64,000 bases of DNA, taken from assembly GCA_947467145.1 (NCBI GenBank), contig CANIGJ010000016.1, positions 1 to 64,000 of the forward strand. Reading direction: 5' to 3'. Below, one piece after another: positions 45,074 to 54,521 of this stretch (positions are counted from its first letter, which is position 1; each line of letters starts with the position of its first letter). A program made the translations under genes and the position numbers. Under the pieces are notes generated by a model. The model had not been told where the DNA came from. It did no database searches and saw nothing but the letters and a program-made list of their open reading frames with translations. This DNA is from Rhodospirillaceae bacterium. Its GTDB lineage: Bacteria > Pseudomonadota > Alphaproteobacteria > Rhodospirillales > UBA2165.

Positions 45074-46540
45074 ATGAACCGTGCGGAGGAGAAAACCGCG
45101 TTCGATGCGGCGCTCCGCGATCATCAAGCCGGCAATCTGCCTGCGGCCATCGCCGCCTATCGCGGCATCCTCGATCGCGATCCCGAAATGCCCGATGTCT
45201 GGCATCTGCTGGGCGTGGCGCTGCATCAAACCGGCAATTCCACGGTCGCGCGCCAGATGATCGAAACCGCCATCGCGCTCAACGATGGCGTGGCCGATTA
45301 TCACAATAATCTCGGCATGATTCTGGTCGCACTTGGCGAACGCGCGGCGGCCGAACATACGCTGCGTCAGGCTATCCGTATCGCGCCGACCGGCGGCAAG
45401 GCGCTCGCCAATCTCGCCGGACTGTTGCGCACGCGTGGGGCGCTCGACGAAGCCTTCGATCTGTCGGCGCGCGCGGTGGCGATGGCGCCAGGCGATGCCG
45501 AGGTACAGAACAATCTCGGCAATGTGCTGAAGGATGTCGCGCGGCTCGACGATGCGCTGGCCGCCTACGATCGTGCGATTGCCTTGCGCGGCGATTTTGC
45601 GCTGGCGCATTGGAACCGCGCACTGGCCTTGCTCACCTTGGGGCGCTACCCCGAAGGCTTCGCCGAGCTGGCCTGGCGTTGGCGGTGGGGCGGCTTTCCG
45701 GCGAAACCGCGCACCTATCCGGCGCCCTTGTGGAACGGCGGTGATATTCATGGCCGCACGTTGTTCATCTATCCCGAACAGGGCCTCGGCGACACGATCC
45801 AGTTCGTGCGCTATGCAGCCCTCGCGCAGGCGTGCGGCGCGCGCGTGATCGTCGAGGCGCCGGCCGATCTCGCCCCGCTCATCGAACGCGCGAACATTGC
45901 CGACATCGTGACGACGGACGACGCTACCGCCATCGTCGAGGGCTTCGATTTTCACGCGCCGCTGCTCGATCTGCCGCATCGCTTCGCGGTCAGCCTCGAT
46001 GTGGTTCTGGCGCCACCGTCCTATCTCGTCGCCGATCCGGCGCGCATCGCCGAATTGCGTGTGGCCACGCCGGGCGCCGGTGGTCTTCGCGTCGGCATCA
46101 ATTGGTCGGGCAATCCCAACTCGCCGGTCGAACGTTTCCGCAGTCTGCCGCTCGATGCGCTGGCACCCTTTGCCGACCTCACAGGTGTCGATTGGATCAG
46201 CCTGCAGCGTGGTCCGGGCGGCGATGCGTTGCCGCGCCCCTTGGGGCTGACGGTGATTGAAACCGGCGAAGGCCTGCTCGGCGATACGGCGGCGCTGATT
46301 GCCGGGCTCGATCTGGTGGTGACCACCGATACGGCGGTCGCCCATCTGGCGGGTGCCTTAGGCGTGCCGACCTTCGTCATGCTGCATCAGGCGCCCGATT
46401 GGCGTTGGCTTTTGGCGCGCTCCGACAGCCCCTGGTACCCCTCCATCCGCCTGTTCCGCCAAGGAAAACCGGGCGATTGGCCCCCCGTGATCGCCGCCGT
46501 TGCCGACGCGGTTGATAAAATGCGGGCGGAGCGCGTATAA
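45074..46540 (+). CDS. TPR-repeat glycosyltransferase-like protein
   Basis: 488 residues from the ATG at 45074. Residues 1-190 are about five TPR repeats (AAIAAYRGILDRDPEMPDVW, ARQMIETAIALNDGVADYHN, AAEHTLRQAIRIAPTGGKAL and on). The C-terminal half resembles the GT-B domain of ADP-heptose/O-GlcNAc-type transferases: FIYPEQGLGDTIQFVRYA, VGINWSGNPNSPVERFRSLP, DTAALIAGLDLVVTTDTAVAHLAGALGVP. Sits 13 bases after hemY. Acceptor unknown; similar genes are linked to flagellin or surface glycans elsewhere. Confidence 0.85.
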   Translation: MNRAEEKTAFDAALRDHQAGNLPAAIAAYRGILDRDPEMPDVWHLLGVALHQTGNSTVARQMIETAIALNDGVADYHNNLGMILVALGERAAAEHTLRQAIRIAPTGGKALANLAGLLRTRGALDEAFDLSARAVAMAPGDAEVQNNLGNVLKDVARLDDALAAYDRAIALRGDFALAHWNRALALLTLGRYPEGFAELAWRWRWGGFPAKPRTYPAPLWNGGDIHGRTLFIYPEQGLGDTIQFVRYAALAQACGARVIVEAPADLAPLIERANIADIVTTDDATAIVEGFDFHAPLLDLPHRFAVSLDVVLAPPSYLVADPARIAELRVATPGAGGLRVGINWSGNPNSPVERFRSLPLDALAPFADLTGVDWISLQRGPGGDALPRPLGLTVIETGEGLLGDTAALIAGLDLVVTTDTAVAHLAGALGVPTFVMLHQAPDWRWLLARSDSPWYPSIRLFRQGKPGDWPPVIAAVADAVDKMRAERV

Positions 46541-46551
46541 AGGCGCCGCAA

Positions 46552-46583
46552 CCGGCGGATACCGCCGGGTTTGTCTCGTTTTT
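46552..46583 (+). terminator. Hairpin after the TPR glycosyltransferase gene
   Basis: A 7-bp stem CCGGCGG-ATA-CCGCCGG followed by a T-rich tail (GTTTGTCTCGTTTTT) just before the tRNA. Confidence 0.6.
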
Positions 46584-46585
46584 GG

Positions 46586-46661
46586 GCCGCCTTAGCTCAG
46601 TCGGTAGAGCATCGCATTCGTAATGCGGGGGTCGCGTGTTCGAGTCACGCAGGCGGCACCA
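46586..46661 (+). tRNA. tRNA-Thr (anticodon CGT)
   Basis: 76 bases with encoded CCA (46659-46661). Acceptor stem GCCGCCT/AGGCGGC, D arm GCTCAGTCGGTAGAGC, anticodon stem TCGCA/TGCGG (one T-G pair) with loop TTCGTAA giving anticodon CGT at 46619-46621, T arm GCGTG-TTCGAGT-CACGC. All arms pair; the discriminator base is A. Confidence 0.97.
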
Positions 46662-46677
46662 TCTTCCCCTCGATCCA

Positions 46678-47655
46678 TCATTTTATCCAACCGCGCTCGC
46701 GGTAGAAGCGCAGCGCGCCGGGATGGGCGGGTGCGCTCGGGCCGATGTCGGCCATGTGATCGACCGACAGCATGGCGAACAGCGGATGCAGGCGGCGGAA
46801 ATCGTCGAAGTTATCGAAGACGCTCTTGGTAATGTCGAAAGCCAGGGCATCGGACAGGCGCGTCGTCGCCACGACCACGGCGCGAACGCCCATGGTTTGC
46901 ACATCTGTCGGATTGTCGAGGTAGGTTCCGCCCGCAATGACGGCGCGCTCATATTCCAGATGGCTCGCCAACACCGCATCGATCGGCGGGCCGCTGACAT
47001 CGAGCAGCACGCCGCGGCACATGCGCACGACATCCGCGATCAAGCCATTCGGATGGCCGACCGAATAGACAATGGCATCGAGTTCATTGGCGCAGAGCGC
47101 ACGATGCTGTTCGGCCGCCGAGAATTCATGGACCGCTGCGAAATCCTTCGGCGTCACGCCGAGCGCGGTCATAATGCGCGCCATGCCGAGCTGTTCGCCC
47201 GATCCCGGGCTGCCCATATTGATGCGTTTGCCGCGCAGGCCGGCGACATTGCGGATGCCGAGTTCGCGCCGCGCCACGATGGTGAAGGCGTCGGCGTGCC
47301 CGGTGAACAGAACGCGCAAGTTCGTGTCCGGTCCGCGCAACGCGAACGGCCCTTGGCCCGCGACCGCGTCGGCCAGCACGTCCGACGGCACGATGGCGAT
47401 ATCGATCCGCTTGTTGCGCAGCGCGTCGAGATTGGCGATGGGACCGGCCGCGACCTCGGCCACGCAGCGCCGTTCGCCCTGCGCCGCATCGAGATTGAAC
47501 AGACGACAGACCGAACCGCCCAAGGGATAATAGGTGCCGCTCGGCGTTCCGGTGCCGATAACCACATCGGGCCGCACGATCGGGTTCGCACATCCGGATA
47601 GGGCTAAAGCGACAAGTCCGGCCAAGATCGCGTGTCGGTCAGCTGACCAGCGCAT
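46678..47655 (-). CDS. TAXI-family TRAP transporter solute-binding lipoprotein
   Basis: 325 residues; lipobox LALSGC near residue 22. TAXI features: VVIGTGTPSGTYYPLGGSVCRL, AEVAAGPIANLDALRNKRIDIAIVPSDVL, LRGKRINMGSPGSGEQLGMARIM, LDAIVYSVGHPNGLI. Binds a small carboxylate such as glutamate or oxoglutarate for a TRAP importer, but no DctM-type permease gene is linked. Overlaps the upstream DUF6134-like gene by 17 bases. Confidence 0.85.
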   Translation of the reverse strand: MRWSADRHAILAGLVALALSGCANPIVRPDVVIGTGTPSGTYYPLGGSVCRLFNLDAAQGERRCVAEVAAGPIANLDALRNKRIDIAIVPSDVLADAVAGQGPFALRGPDTNLRVLFTGHADAFTIVARRELGIRNVAGLRGKRINMGSPGSGEQLGMARIMTALGVTPKDFAAVHEFSAAEQHRALCANELDAIVYSVGHPNGLIADVVRMCRGVLLDVSGPPIDAVLASHLEYERAVIAGGTYLDNPTDVQTMGVRAVVVATTRLSDALAFDITKSVFDNFDDFRRLHPLFAMLSVDHMADIGPSAPAHPGALRFYRERGWIK

Positions 47656-48331
47656 ATTCGAGAATCTCCCCTTGCCGTTCGATGAAGCCTTTCACCCAAC
47701 GGCCGTCCGTGTCGTAAAAGATGCTGCCCGCGTAATGCGGCGTGATGATGTGATGGCGGGTGGCGCGGATGCGGCCCGACGGTGTGTCGACGAGTTCTTC
47801 GCCGATCCGCTTGGCGACCATGCCGACTTCGCTGCCGTGCTGCACATCGATCAGCTTGCTCTCGCCGATGAGCTTGCTGTTCCACAAGGTATTCGATGTC
47901 AGCAGATTGGCCGGCGCCAGGAAGGGTCCGTCCGCGCCGAGGATGCGAAAGCCTTCGGCGGCCGCGTAGCCTGAAACCGTCAGGGCGACGCCGTCGTCGT
48001 TCGTCGTGCTTTGGACCGAAATCAAGCGTCCGGCTTCCCAGATTTCCTCGGCGTCGTGTTTCAACCGAAACGCGGTGAAGAACAGGACTTTGACGGTGAT
48101 GTCGATATGTGTGACGACCGATAGGCGCGTACCGTCGGTGCGGAAGATGACGCTATGTTCGCCGACCTTGGTGTCGCGATGCGAGGCGCGGAAGCGGATA
48201 TTGGCAGGTGGGGCGGCTTCGGTGGCGCGCGCGGGAAACGCGCCGAGCAGCGGCAGCAGGCTTGCGCCCGCTGCCAGGCCCAGAAAGCGCCGCCGGGTCA
48301 CATTGTGAATGCTGTCTGCGGCATCCGTCAT
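47639..48331 (-). CDS. Tat-exported DUF6134-like protein
   Basis: 230 residues with a twin-arginine signal (VTRRRFLGLAAGASLLPLLGAFPARA). The mature part is beta-rich: FRASHRDTKVGEHSVIFRTD, VLFFTAFRLKHDAEEIWEAGRLISVQSTTNDDG, SIFYDTDGRWVKGFIERQGE, matching my memory of DUF6134 proteins. Function unknown. Likely cotranscribed with the TAXI receptor. Confidence 0.7.
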   Translation of the reverse strand: MTDAADSIHNVTRRRFLGLAAGASLLPLLGAFPARATEAAPPANIRFRASHRDTKVGEHSVIFRTDGTRLSVVTHIDITVKVLFFTAFRLKHDAEEIWEAGRLISVQSTTNDDGVALTVSGYAAAEGFRILGADGPFLAPANLLTSNTLWNSKLIGESKLIDVQHGSEVGMVAKRIGEELVDTPSGRIRATRHHIITPHYAGSIFYDTDGRWVKGFIERQGEILEYALVS

Positions 48332-48344
48332 GTGACGGACGCCG

Positions 48345-48659
48345 TTATTTGACGATTAGATTGTTGCGCACCGACTGCACGCCGGGAACGTTGCGCGCCA
48401 ATTCGCCCGCGCGCAGCGCTTTTTGGTTCGTGTCGACGAAGCCGCTCAGCTGAACGACATTCTTCATCGTTTCGACGCCGACTTCGGATGCCTTCAAGGT
48501 CGGATCGTTCACGATTTCGGCGAGGACACGGCTGGTGATCGCCGTATCGTCGACATAGTTGCCGGCTGTTTCGCGGCCGGAGATGGCGTCGCAGGCCGAC
48601 AGTGATCCTGCGAGGACCAGCATGGCGGCGAGCGTCTTGAAGCGATTGTGGTTCGTCAT
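48345..48659 (-). CDS. Small BON-domain lipoprotein
   Basis: 104 residues; lipobox AGSLSAC. One BON domain: DDTAITSRVLAEIVNDPTLKASEVGVETMKNVVQLSGFVDTNQ, AGELARNVPGVQSVRNNLIV. Predicted periplasmic or outer-membrane stress protein. Follows the glycine-zipper lipoprotein on the same strand, separated by a terminator. Confidence 0.9.
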   Translation of the reverse strand: MTNHNRFKTLAAMLVLAGSLSACDAISGRETAGNYVDDTAITSRVLAEIVNDPTLKASEVGVETMKNVVQLSGFVDTNQKALRAGELARNVPGVQSVRNNLIVK

Positions 48660-48678
48660 GGTCGAAGTCTTTCAAAGT

Positions 48679-48713
48679 AAAAAGAAGTTGCGGCCGGCAT
48701 TGCTGCCGGCCGC
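48679..48713 (-). terminator. Terminator after the glycine-zipper lipoprotein gene
   Basis: On the minus strand a 10-bp perfect stem GCGGCCGGCA-GCAA-TGCCGGCCGC precedes TTCTTTTT. Confidence 0.85.
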
Positions 48714-48720
48714 TGCTGGA

Positions 48721-48963
48721 TTATTTCCAGGCCGGCTTGCCGAGATCGATCTGGTCCTTGTCGGTGAGCGCACCTGCGCCCGCGCCGAGCGCGCCGCCGA
48801 TCAATGCACCCGTCAGCGGATCGCCGAGGAGAAGGCCGCCGACGGCGCCCGCGCCCTCGCCGATGCCCGCACCCGACAGGGCGCGATCCGATTTGGTGTT
48901 GCCGCACGCACTCAAGGAGAACAGTGCGATGGCGGCCAGCATGGAGATGGAAATGAGTTTCAT
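48721..48963 (-). CDS. Glycine-zipper small lipoprotein
   Basis: 80 residues from the ATG at 48963. Signal and lipobox (LFSLSAC), then a Gly/Ala-rich zipper (GAGIGEGAGAVGGLLLGDPL, TGALIGGALGAGAGAL), resembling YMGG-type glycine-zipper lipoproteins. Probably an outer-membrane-associated structural or stress protein. Confidence 0.85.
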   Translation of the reverse strand: MKLISISMLAAIALFSLSACGNTKSDRALSGAGIGEGAGAVGGLLLGDPLTGALIGGALGAGAGALTDKDQIDLGKPAWK

Positions 48964-49296
48964 AGTAATTCCCGATTCGGGTTGTCGTGTCGTACGTCGA
49001 TGGCAAATGCCATGAGCGTGTCGTGAGGCGCGCATGCGGGTGCACGGCGCCGTCATGGGCGTCATGGATGCAAACCGCGAAGGCGTCTGTATGAGAGCGC
49101 AGTGCGCGCGGATCGGTTTGTCGGCACGGCGGCGATCGATTTTTCGATCTCCGCATGGCGACCCCGATCATGGAACCGGTTTCAGTACGGGTTGTAACTC
49201 GCCCTGGATCTGGTTTGGAACGTACAATTCACAAGGGCGATGAGCTGTTATATGCCCGATTAGACTGTGCGCCGAGTGTCAAATAAGGGCGCGTCG
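48964..49296. other. Intergenic region without a visible gene
   Basis: About 330 bases between the lipoprotein start and the terminator of the UPF0016 gene. Contains the dyad CGATCGATTTTTCGATC near 49133-49149 but no open frame with coding character and no obvious RNA fold. Confidence 0.5.
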
Positions 49297-49344
49297 CGCG
49301 CGGCCCGCTCAGCCGGAATTGTCCGGCCGAGCGGGCCGCCGATG
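49297..49344 (-). terminator. Terminator-like hairpin after the UPF0016 gene
   Basis: CGGCCCGCTC (49301-49310) pairs with GAGCGGGCCG (49329-49338), extended by GCCGG/CCGGC inside. It begins within the last codons of the gene on the minus strand; no T tract directly follows. Confidence 0.5.
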
Positions 49345-49346
49345 CG

Positions 49347-49964
49347 TCAGCTTCCGAGCCACCCCGCCGTTTGTGCCAGCAGCCAGACACCGATGACGAA
49401 GAACAGCGCCGCTGCGATCATGTGCACGACGCGGAGCGGGATGCGCTTCACCAACTCGTTGCCGAGATACACCGCCGGTACGTTGGCCAGCATCATGCCG
49501 AGTGTCGTGCCGACGGTGACCATCACGACCTCGTGAAAACGCGCACCCAGCGCGATGGTCGCGATCTGCGTCTTGTCGCCCATCTCGACAATGAAGAACG
49601 CAAAAAGTGTCGTGAGGAAAGCACCGTAGGCGGCGGGCTTGTCGTTGATATCGTCGAGCTTGTCCGGGATCAGGGTCCAGGCCGCCATGGCGATGAACGA
49701 GACCGCGACCAGATAGCGGAACCATTCGCCGTCCAGGAACGAGGCGACCTGCGATCCGATCAGGGCGGCCAGGAAATGATTGGCGATGGTGGCAACGAAA
49801 ATGCCGGCGACGATGGGCAGCGGCTGCTTGAACCGGGTCGCCAGCACGATGGCCAACAATTGGGTTTTGTCGCCCATTTCGGCGAGGGCGACGATGATTG
49901 TGGAGGTGAGTAGGGCTTCCAAGGTGTGTACTCCGAGCCGGGCGATCCACGATTCCGATGACAT
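49347..49964 (-). CDS. UPF0016/TMEM165-GDT1 family manganese transporter
   Basis: 205 residues from the ATG at 49964 with GGGAGG upstream. Two inverted halves each carry the family signature: ALAEMGDKTQLLAIVLATRF and FIVEMGDKTQIATIALGARF, with six membrane segments. Bacterial members (for example MneA of Vibrio cholerae) export Mn2+. The leader contains a yybP-ykoY manganese riboswitch, which strongly supports manganese export here. Confidence 0.95.
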   Translation of the reverse strand: MSSESWIARLGVHTLEALLTSTIIVALAEMGDKTQLLAIVLATRFKQPLPIVAGIFVATIANHFLAALIGSQVASFLDGEWFRYLVAVSFIAMAAWTLIPDKLDDINDKPAAYGAFLTTLFAFFIVEMGDKTQIATIALGARFHEVVMVTVGTTLGMMLANVPAVYLGNELVKRIPLRVVHMIAAALFFVIGVWLLAQTAGWLGS

Positions 49965-49998
49965 CGCTCCTCCCGCCCGGCTAAGGCGAAGGTGCAAT

Positions 49999-50120
49999 GT
50001 CATTGGTCTCGTCTGAACGCCAGAGCATGCTCCGGCACGTTCCAACCGCGCCACGGCCTCTCGACCGAGTATGTTGACGCGGAGCCCGCCCTTAAGGCGG
50101 CTGACTACTCCCCAGATGAC
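49999..50120 (-). promoter_or_regulatory. yybP-ykoY manganese riboswitch
   Basis: On the minus strand the aptamer runs from GTCAT (50116-50120) pairing with ATGAC (49999-50003). Conserved elements appear in order: TGGGGAGTAG near the 5' side, GTCAACATACTCG in the middle and GACGAGACCA at the 3' side, the hallmark sequences of this Mn2+-sensing class. About 35 bases separate it from the UPF0016 start; GC-rich sequence overlapping the ribosome-binding site suggests translational control. Confidence 0.94.
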
Positions 50121-50126
50121 GGGGCG

Positions 50127-50155
50127 AAGCTAAGGCTAGAGCCTGGGATTTTCAA
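50127..50155 (-). promoter_or_regulatory. Probable promoter of the riboswitch-UPF0016 transcript
   Basis: On the minus strand TTGAAA (50150-50155) and TAGCTT (50127-50132) are 17 bases apart, just upstream of the aptamer. Confidence 0.5.
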
Positions 50156-50166
50156 GCCTGGATGAA

Positions 50167-50868
50167 TTAGCGCGGGGAGACTGGTTCGCGGGTGACCAAG
50201 CTCGCCGGAACGACGGCGCGCCCATCGGGAATGCCAAGATGCGCCAGCATCTTGTCGGCCTGTTGGTTGAGGCGCGCGATCAGGCCGGACATGCCGCCCT
50301 GGGTGAGCGCGCCTGCGAATTCCGACTTGCGGACCGTCAATTCGCTGATGCCGCCGCCGAAAACCAGATCGACGATGCGCCAGTCGTCGTCGAATTTCTG
50401 CGTTACATAAGTAACGGACATATCCGGGCGTTTGGGACGGACCAGGCGGGTTGCGACGCGCGTGGTCCCGTCGAGGCTCGGCTGCTCGCCGGTTACGACG
50501 AAATATTCGCCGGTATAATCCTCGAACCGCGTCAGGTACGTACCGATACTCATGCGCAAAAAGGCGTCCGTGAGGCGAGTGCGGTCGTCCGCATCGGCGG
50601 CGCGCCAGCGCGCTCCGGTGGCCGCCTCCATCATCGCGGGTAGATTGAAGCCTTTGCTGACCAAGCCGCTGAGCTGGTGATAGCGGCCCTCGGGGGAGGG
50701 GGCGGCCGCGTCGCCTTTGACGGCGGCGATAATGGCCGCGCTGAACCGATCGACGGCTTCGCTCGCGGTATCCGCGGAAGCTTCCACGCGCAAGGTCGTC
50801 ATGATCAGCACGAGCGCTGCGGCGGCGCCGTAGAACAAGGAGCGAAGCACCAACCGGATTTTAAGCAT
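50167..50868 (-). CDS. MlaC/HpnM-family periplasmic phospholipid-binding protein (copy 1)
   Basis: 233 residues, N-terminal signal (SLFYGAAAALVLIMTTLRVEA). MlaC (Ttg2D/Tol_Tol_Ttg2) features: LSGLVSKGFNLPAMMEAATGARW, FLRMSIGTYLTRFEDYTGEYF, DWRIVDLVFGGGISELTVRKSEFAGAL. Binds phospholipid or hopanoid-type lipids in the periplasm. Tandem with a paralogue 65 bases upstream; in hopanoid producers such proteins are called HpnM. Confidence 0.88.
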   Translation of the reverse strand: MLKIRLVLRSLFYGAAAALVLIMTTLRVEASADTASEAVDRFSAAIIAAVKGDAAAPSPEGRYHQLSGLVSKGFNLPAMMEAATGARWRAADADDRTRLTDAFLRMSIGTYLTRFEDYTGEYFVVTGEQPSLDGTTRVATRLVRPKRPDMSVTYVTQKFDDDWRIVDLVFGGGISELTVRKSEFAGALTQGGMSGLIARLNQQADKMLAHLGIPDGRAVVPASLVTREPVSPR

Positions 50869-50933
50869 GACTGAAACTATGCGGCGGGTGGCGCTCTTGA
50901 GTGTGTTCTTTGTGGGACAGCCTGGCGCGAAAA

Positions 50934-51614
50934 TCAGTTCGTGCTGGCGTAGGTCCGCGCGGCGGCGTCGCGTTGCAAGGGGGCGCGGAAGTCCGCGATG
51001 ATCTTGTCGGCCTGATCGTTGAGCTTGGCGGTGAGGCCCCTGAGGCCGCGCCGATTGAGGGTTTCGGCGAATTCCGCCTTGCGGGTGGCGACTTCGCTGG
51101 CGCCGCCGCCGAAAATCACATCGACGATGCGGGCTTCGCCGTGCGTTTGGCGCACGATGTAGGTCACGGAAACGTTGATGCGGCCCGGGCGGATCAGTTT
51201 GGTCGTGATGCGGGTATTGCCGTCGCGGCCCTGCTCTTCGCCCAGGATCTGGAAATATTCACCCGAATAGCTTTCGAAGCGCGATAGATACGTGCTGACG
51301 CTGAAGCGCAGGAAGGCATCGACCGCGACCGTGCGATCGAACTCGCTGGCATAGGCCCATTGCGTACCGGTCGCCTGTTCCAGCATCTCGGGAATATCGA
51401 AATTCTCAGCTAGATGATCGCTGAGGCGGCGATAGCGGCCGGGCTGGCCGGGTGCGACGAGCCGGTCGTCGGTGCGCAGGATGTCGATGAAGGAGAGATT
51501 GAATTGCTCGATCAGGGTCATCGCCGGTCCGGCGACCGCCGGACGTGCCGCCAAGCCGGCGCACAGCGCCAACGCGAAAACGACGATCCGGAGTGTGTGA
51601 CTGAGCAATGACAT
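50934..51614 (-). CDS. MlaC/HpnM-family periplasmic phospholipid-binding protein (copy 2)
   Basis: 226 residues, signal peptide IVVFALALCAGLAARPAVAGP. Same fold as the downstream copy, with recognisably related blocks: LSDHLAENFDIPEMLEQATGTQW, FLRFSVSTYLSRFESYSGEYF, EARIVDVIFGGGASEVATRKAEFAETL. The pair arose by tandem duplication and has diverged widely. No hopanoid biosynthesis genes lie within the window. Confidence 0.88.
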   Translation of the reverse strand: MSLLSHTLRIVVFALALCAGLAARPAVAGPAMTLIEQFNLSFIDILRTDDRLVAPGQPGRYRRLSDHLAENFDIPEMLEQATGTQWAYASEFDRTVAVDAFLRFSVSTYLSRFESYSGEYFQILGEEQGRDGNTRITTKLIRPGRINVSVTYIVRQTHGEARIVDVIFGGGASEVATRKAEFAETLNRRGLRGLTAKLNDQADKIIADFRAPLQRDAAARTYASTN

Positions 51615-51746
51615 GCCCAGACATTAGCTATGATGCGGTGGCCGTTAGGGTGTCCTAATCATGTCAAACATGTGGCGAATACGGCAACGGGACGGCTGGG
51701 TCTTCCCCAACCGCCCCGCGCGATGAACCCGAGAAAGGAGCAGCGC

Positions 51747-52853
<1,107 letters not shown>

Positions 52854-52907
52854 GGAACCCTCCGTCAGAACGAATATGAGAAAACTGTATCATGCATTAT
52901 TAAGACC

Positions 52908-53016
52908 GTCATCGCCGGGCTTGACCCGGCGATCCACGAAAGCGCGATAGCGCGAAAAGACTCTTATCGGCGCAGACGCGCCTCTCGTGGATGCCCGGAT
53001 CAAGTCCGGGCATGAC
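52908..53016. repeat. Composite palindromic repeat, copy A
   Basis: 109 bases made of two hairpins (CGCCGGGCTTGACCCGGCG at the left end, GCCCGGATCAAGTCCGGGC at the right) joined by a conserved middle with GAAAGCGCGATAGCGCG and GACTCTTATCGGCGC. It is an inverted, roughly 85-90% identical copy of 60881-60991. Lies between livF and livJ, ending 3 bases before the livF stop. Confidence 0.9.
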
Positions 53017-53019
53017 GAG

Positions 53020-53733
53020 TCAGGCGGCACCGCTACCGAGATAGGCGGCGCGCACCTCGTCATTGGCCAAAAGTTCGGCCCCGGTACCGGTCAGCACGAT
53101 CGAGCCGGTCTGCAGCACATAGCCGCGCGTCGCGACCTTGAGCGCCTGATGCGCGTTCTGTTCGACCAGCAGGACGGTGAGGCCCTGGCTGCGATTGAGA
53201 TCGGCGATGACCTCGAAAATGCGTTTGGTGATCAGCGGCGCCAGGCCGAGCGACGGTTCGTCGAGCAGCAACAATTTCGGCCGCGCCATCAAAGCGCGCG
53301 CGATGGCCAGCATCTGCTGTTCGCCGCCGGACAAGGTGCCACCGCGTTGATCGCGCCGCGTGCCCAGAATGGGAAACAGTTCGAACATGCGTTCGGTGTC
53401 TTCGGCCACGTGCGCGTCGCCGGCGATGGTGGCCCCGAGGTGCAGATTCTCCAGCACGCTGAGGCGGGCAAAGATGCGCCGCCCTTCGGGCGCGTGGGCA
53501 ATGCCGCGATGCATGATGGCGCGCATGGGCTCATTGGTGATGTTGGCGCCGTCGAACATGATGCGTCCGGTCTGGGCGCGCGGCTTGCCGCAGATGGTCA
53601 TCAGCAGTGTCGATTTGCCGGCACCATTGGCGCCGATCAGCGCCACGATCTCGCCCGCCTGTACGGTCACATCGACGCCTTTAAGCGCCGCGATGGGGCC
53701 GTAACCGGCATGTAGGCCTGTGATCTCCAGCAT
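53020..53733 (-). CDS. livF: Branched-chain amino-acid ABC transporter ATPase LivF
   Basis: 237 residues. Walker A GANGAGKST, signature LSGGEQQ, Walker B LLLLDEPSLGLAP, His switch VLLVEQNAH. LivF is the shorter of the paired ATPases. Start overlaps the livG stop as TAATG. Confidence 0.97.
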   Translation of the reverse strand: MLEITGLHAGYGPIAALKGVDVTVQAGEIVALIGANGAGKSTLLMTICGKPRAQTGRIMFDGANITNEPMRAIMHRGIAHAPEGRRIFARLSVLENLHLGATIAGDAHVAEDTERMFELFPILGTRRDQRGGTLSGGEQQMLAIARALMARPKLLLLDEPSLGLAPLITKRIFEVIADLNRSQGLTVLLVEQNAHQALKVATRGYVLQTGSIVLTGTGAELLANDEVRAAYLGSGAA

Positions 53734-54521
53734 TACGCGGCGTCTCCTTCCGGCTCGCCCAGATAAGCGCGGATGACGGCCGGGTCGGCGCGTATTTCGG
53801 CTGGCGTGCCGTCGGCGATGCGTTTGCCGTAATCCAGCACCACGATATGGTCGGAAATCCCCATCACCACATTCATGTCATGCTCGATCAGCAGCAGGGA
53901 CACACCATCGCGTTGACGGATATCGAGCAGCAGACGATTAAGCTCGGCCGATTCGCGCGCATTCAATCCGGCGGCCGGCTCGTCGAGGCACAGCAGGACG
54001 GGATCGGTGCACATGGCGCGGGCGATCTCCAATCGGCGCTGCGCGCCATAGGGCAGATTGCCCGCTTCGTCGTCGGCGCGGCCCAGCAGATCAATACGGT
54101 CGAGCCAAGCCTTCGCTTTCTCCACCGCGGCTTTTTCGGCTTGGCGATAACCGGGCAGGCCGAACAGTCCGGCCAGGGTGAAGCCGCTCGCCCGCATCAG
54201 CTTGTTGTGCTGCGCGACGATCAGGTTCTCCAGCACGGTCATGCGCGGAAACAGCCGAATGTTCTGGAAGGTGCGCGCGACCCGCGCGTTGGCTGCAATC
54301 GTGTGGCCGCTCATCTGCGCGAGATCGAGCGCGCCCAATCCAATGCGCCCGCGTGTCGGTTTATAAAAACCGGTGATGCAATTGAAGACGGTGGTTTTGC
54401 CGGCACCGTTCGGCCCGATGATCGCGGTGATATCGCCGGCGTTCGCCGTGAAGGACAGATCGTCCACGGCCGTGAGTCCGCCAAAGCGCATCGTCAGGTT
54501 CTCGACCTTGAGCAAGGTCAT
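53733..54521 (-). CDS. livG: Branched-chain amino-acid ABC transporter ATPase LivG
   Basis: 262 residues from MTLLKVENLTMRFGGLTAVD at 54521; the longer frame to 54881 is a shadow of livM. Walker A GPNGAGKTT, altered signature LPYGAQRRLEIARA, Walker B LLCLDEPAAGLN, switch LLIEHDMNVVM. The C-terminal extension typical of LivG (HIVVLDYGKRIADGTPAEIR) is present. ATGA overlap with livM. Confidence 0.97.
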   Translation of the reverse strand: MTLLKVENLTMRFGGLTAVDDLSFTANAGDITAIIGPNGAGKTTVFNCITGFYKPTRGRIGLGALDLAQMSGHTIAANARVARTFQNIRLFPRMTVLENLIVAQHNKLMRASGFTLAGLFGLPGYRQAEKAAVEKAKAWLDRIDLLGRADDEAGNLPYGAQRRLEIARAMCTDPVLLCLDEPAAGLNARESAELNRLLLDIRQRDGVSLLLIEHDMNVVMGISDHIVVLDYGKRIADGTPAEIRADPAVIRAYLGEPEGDAA

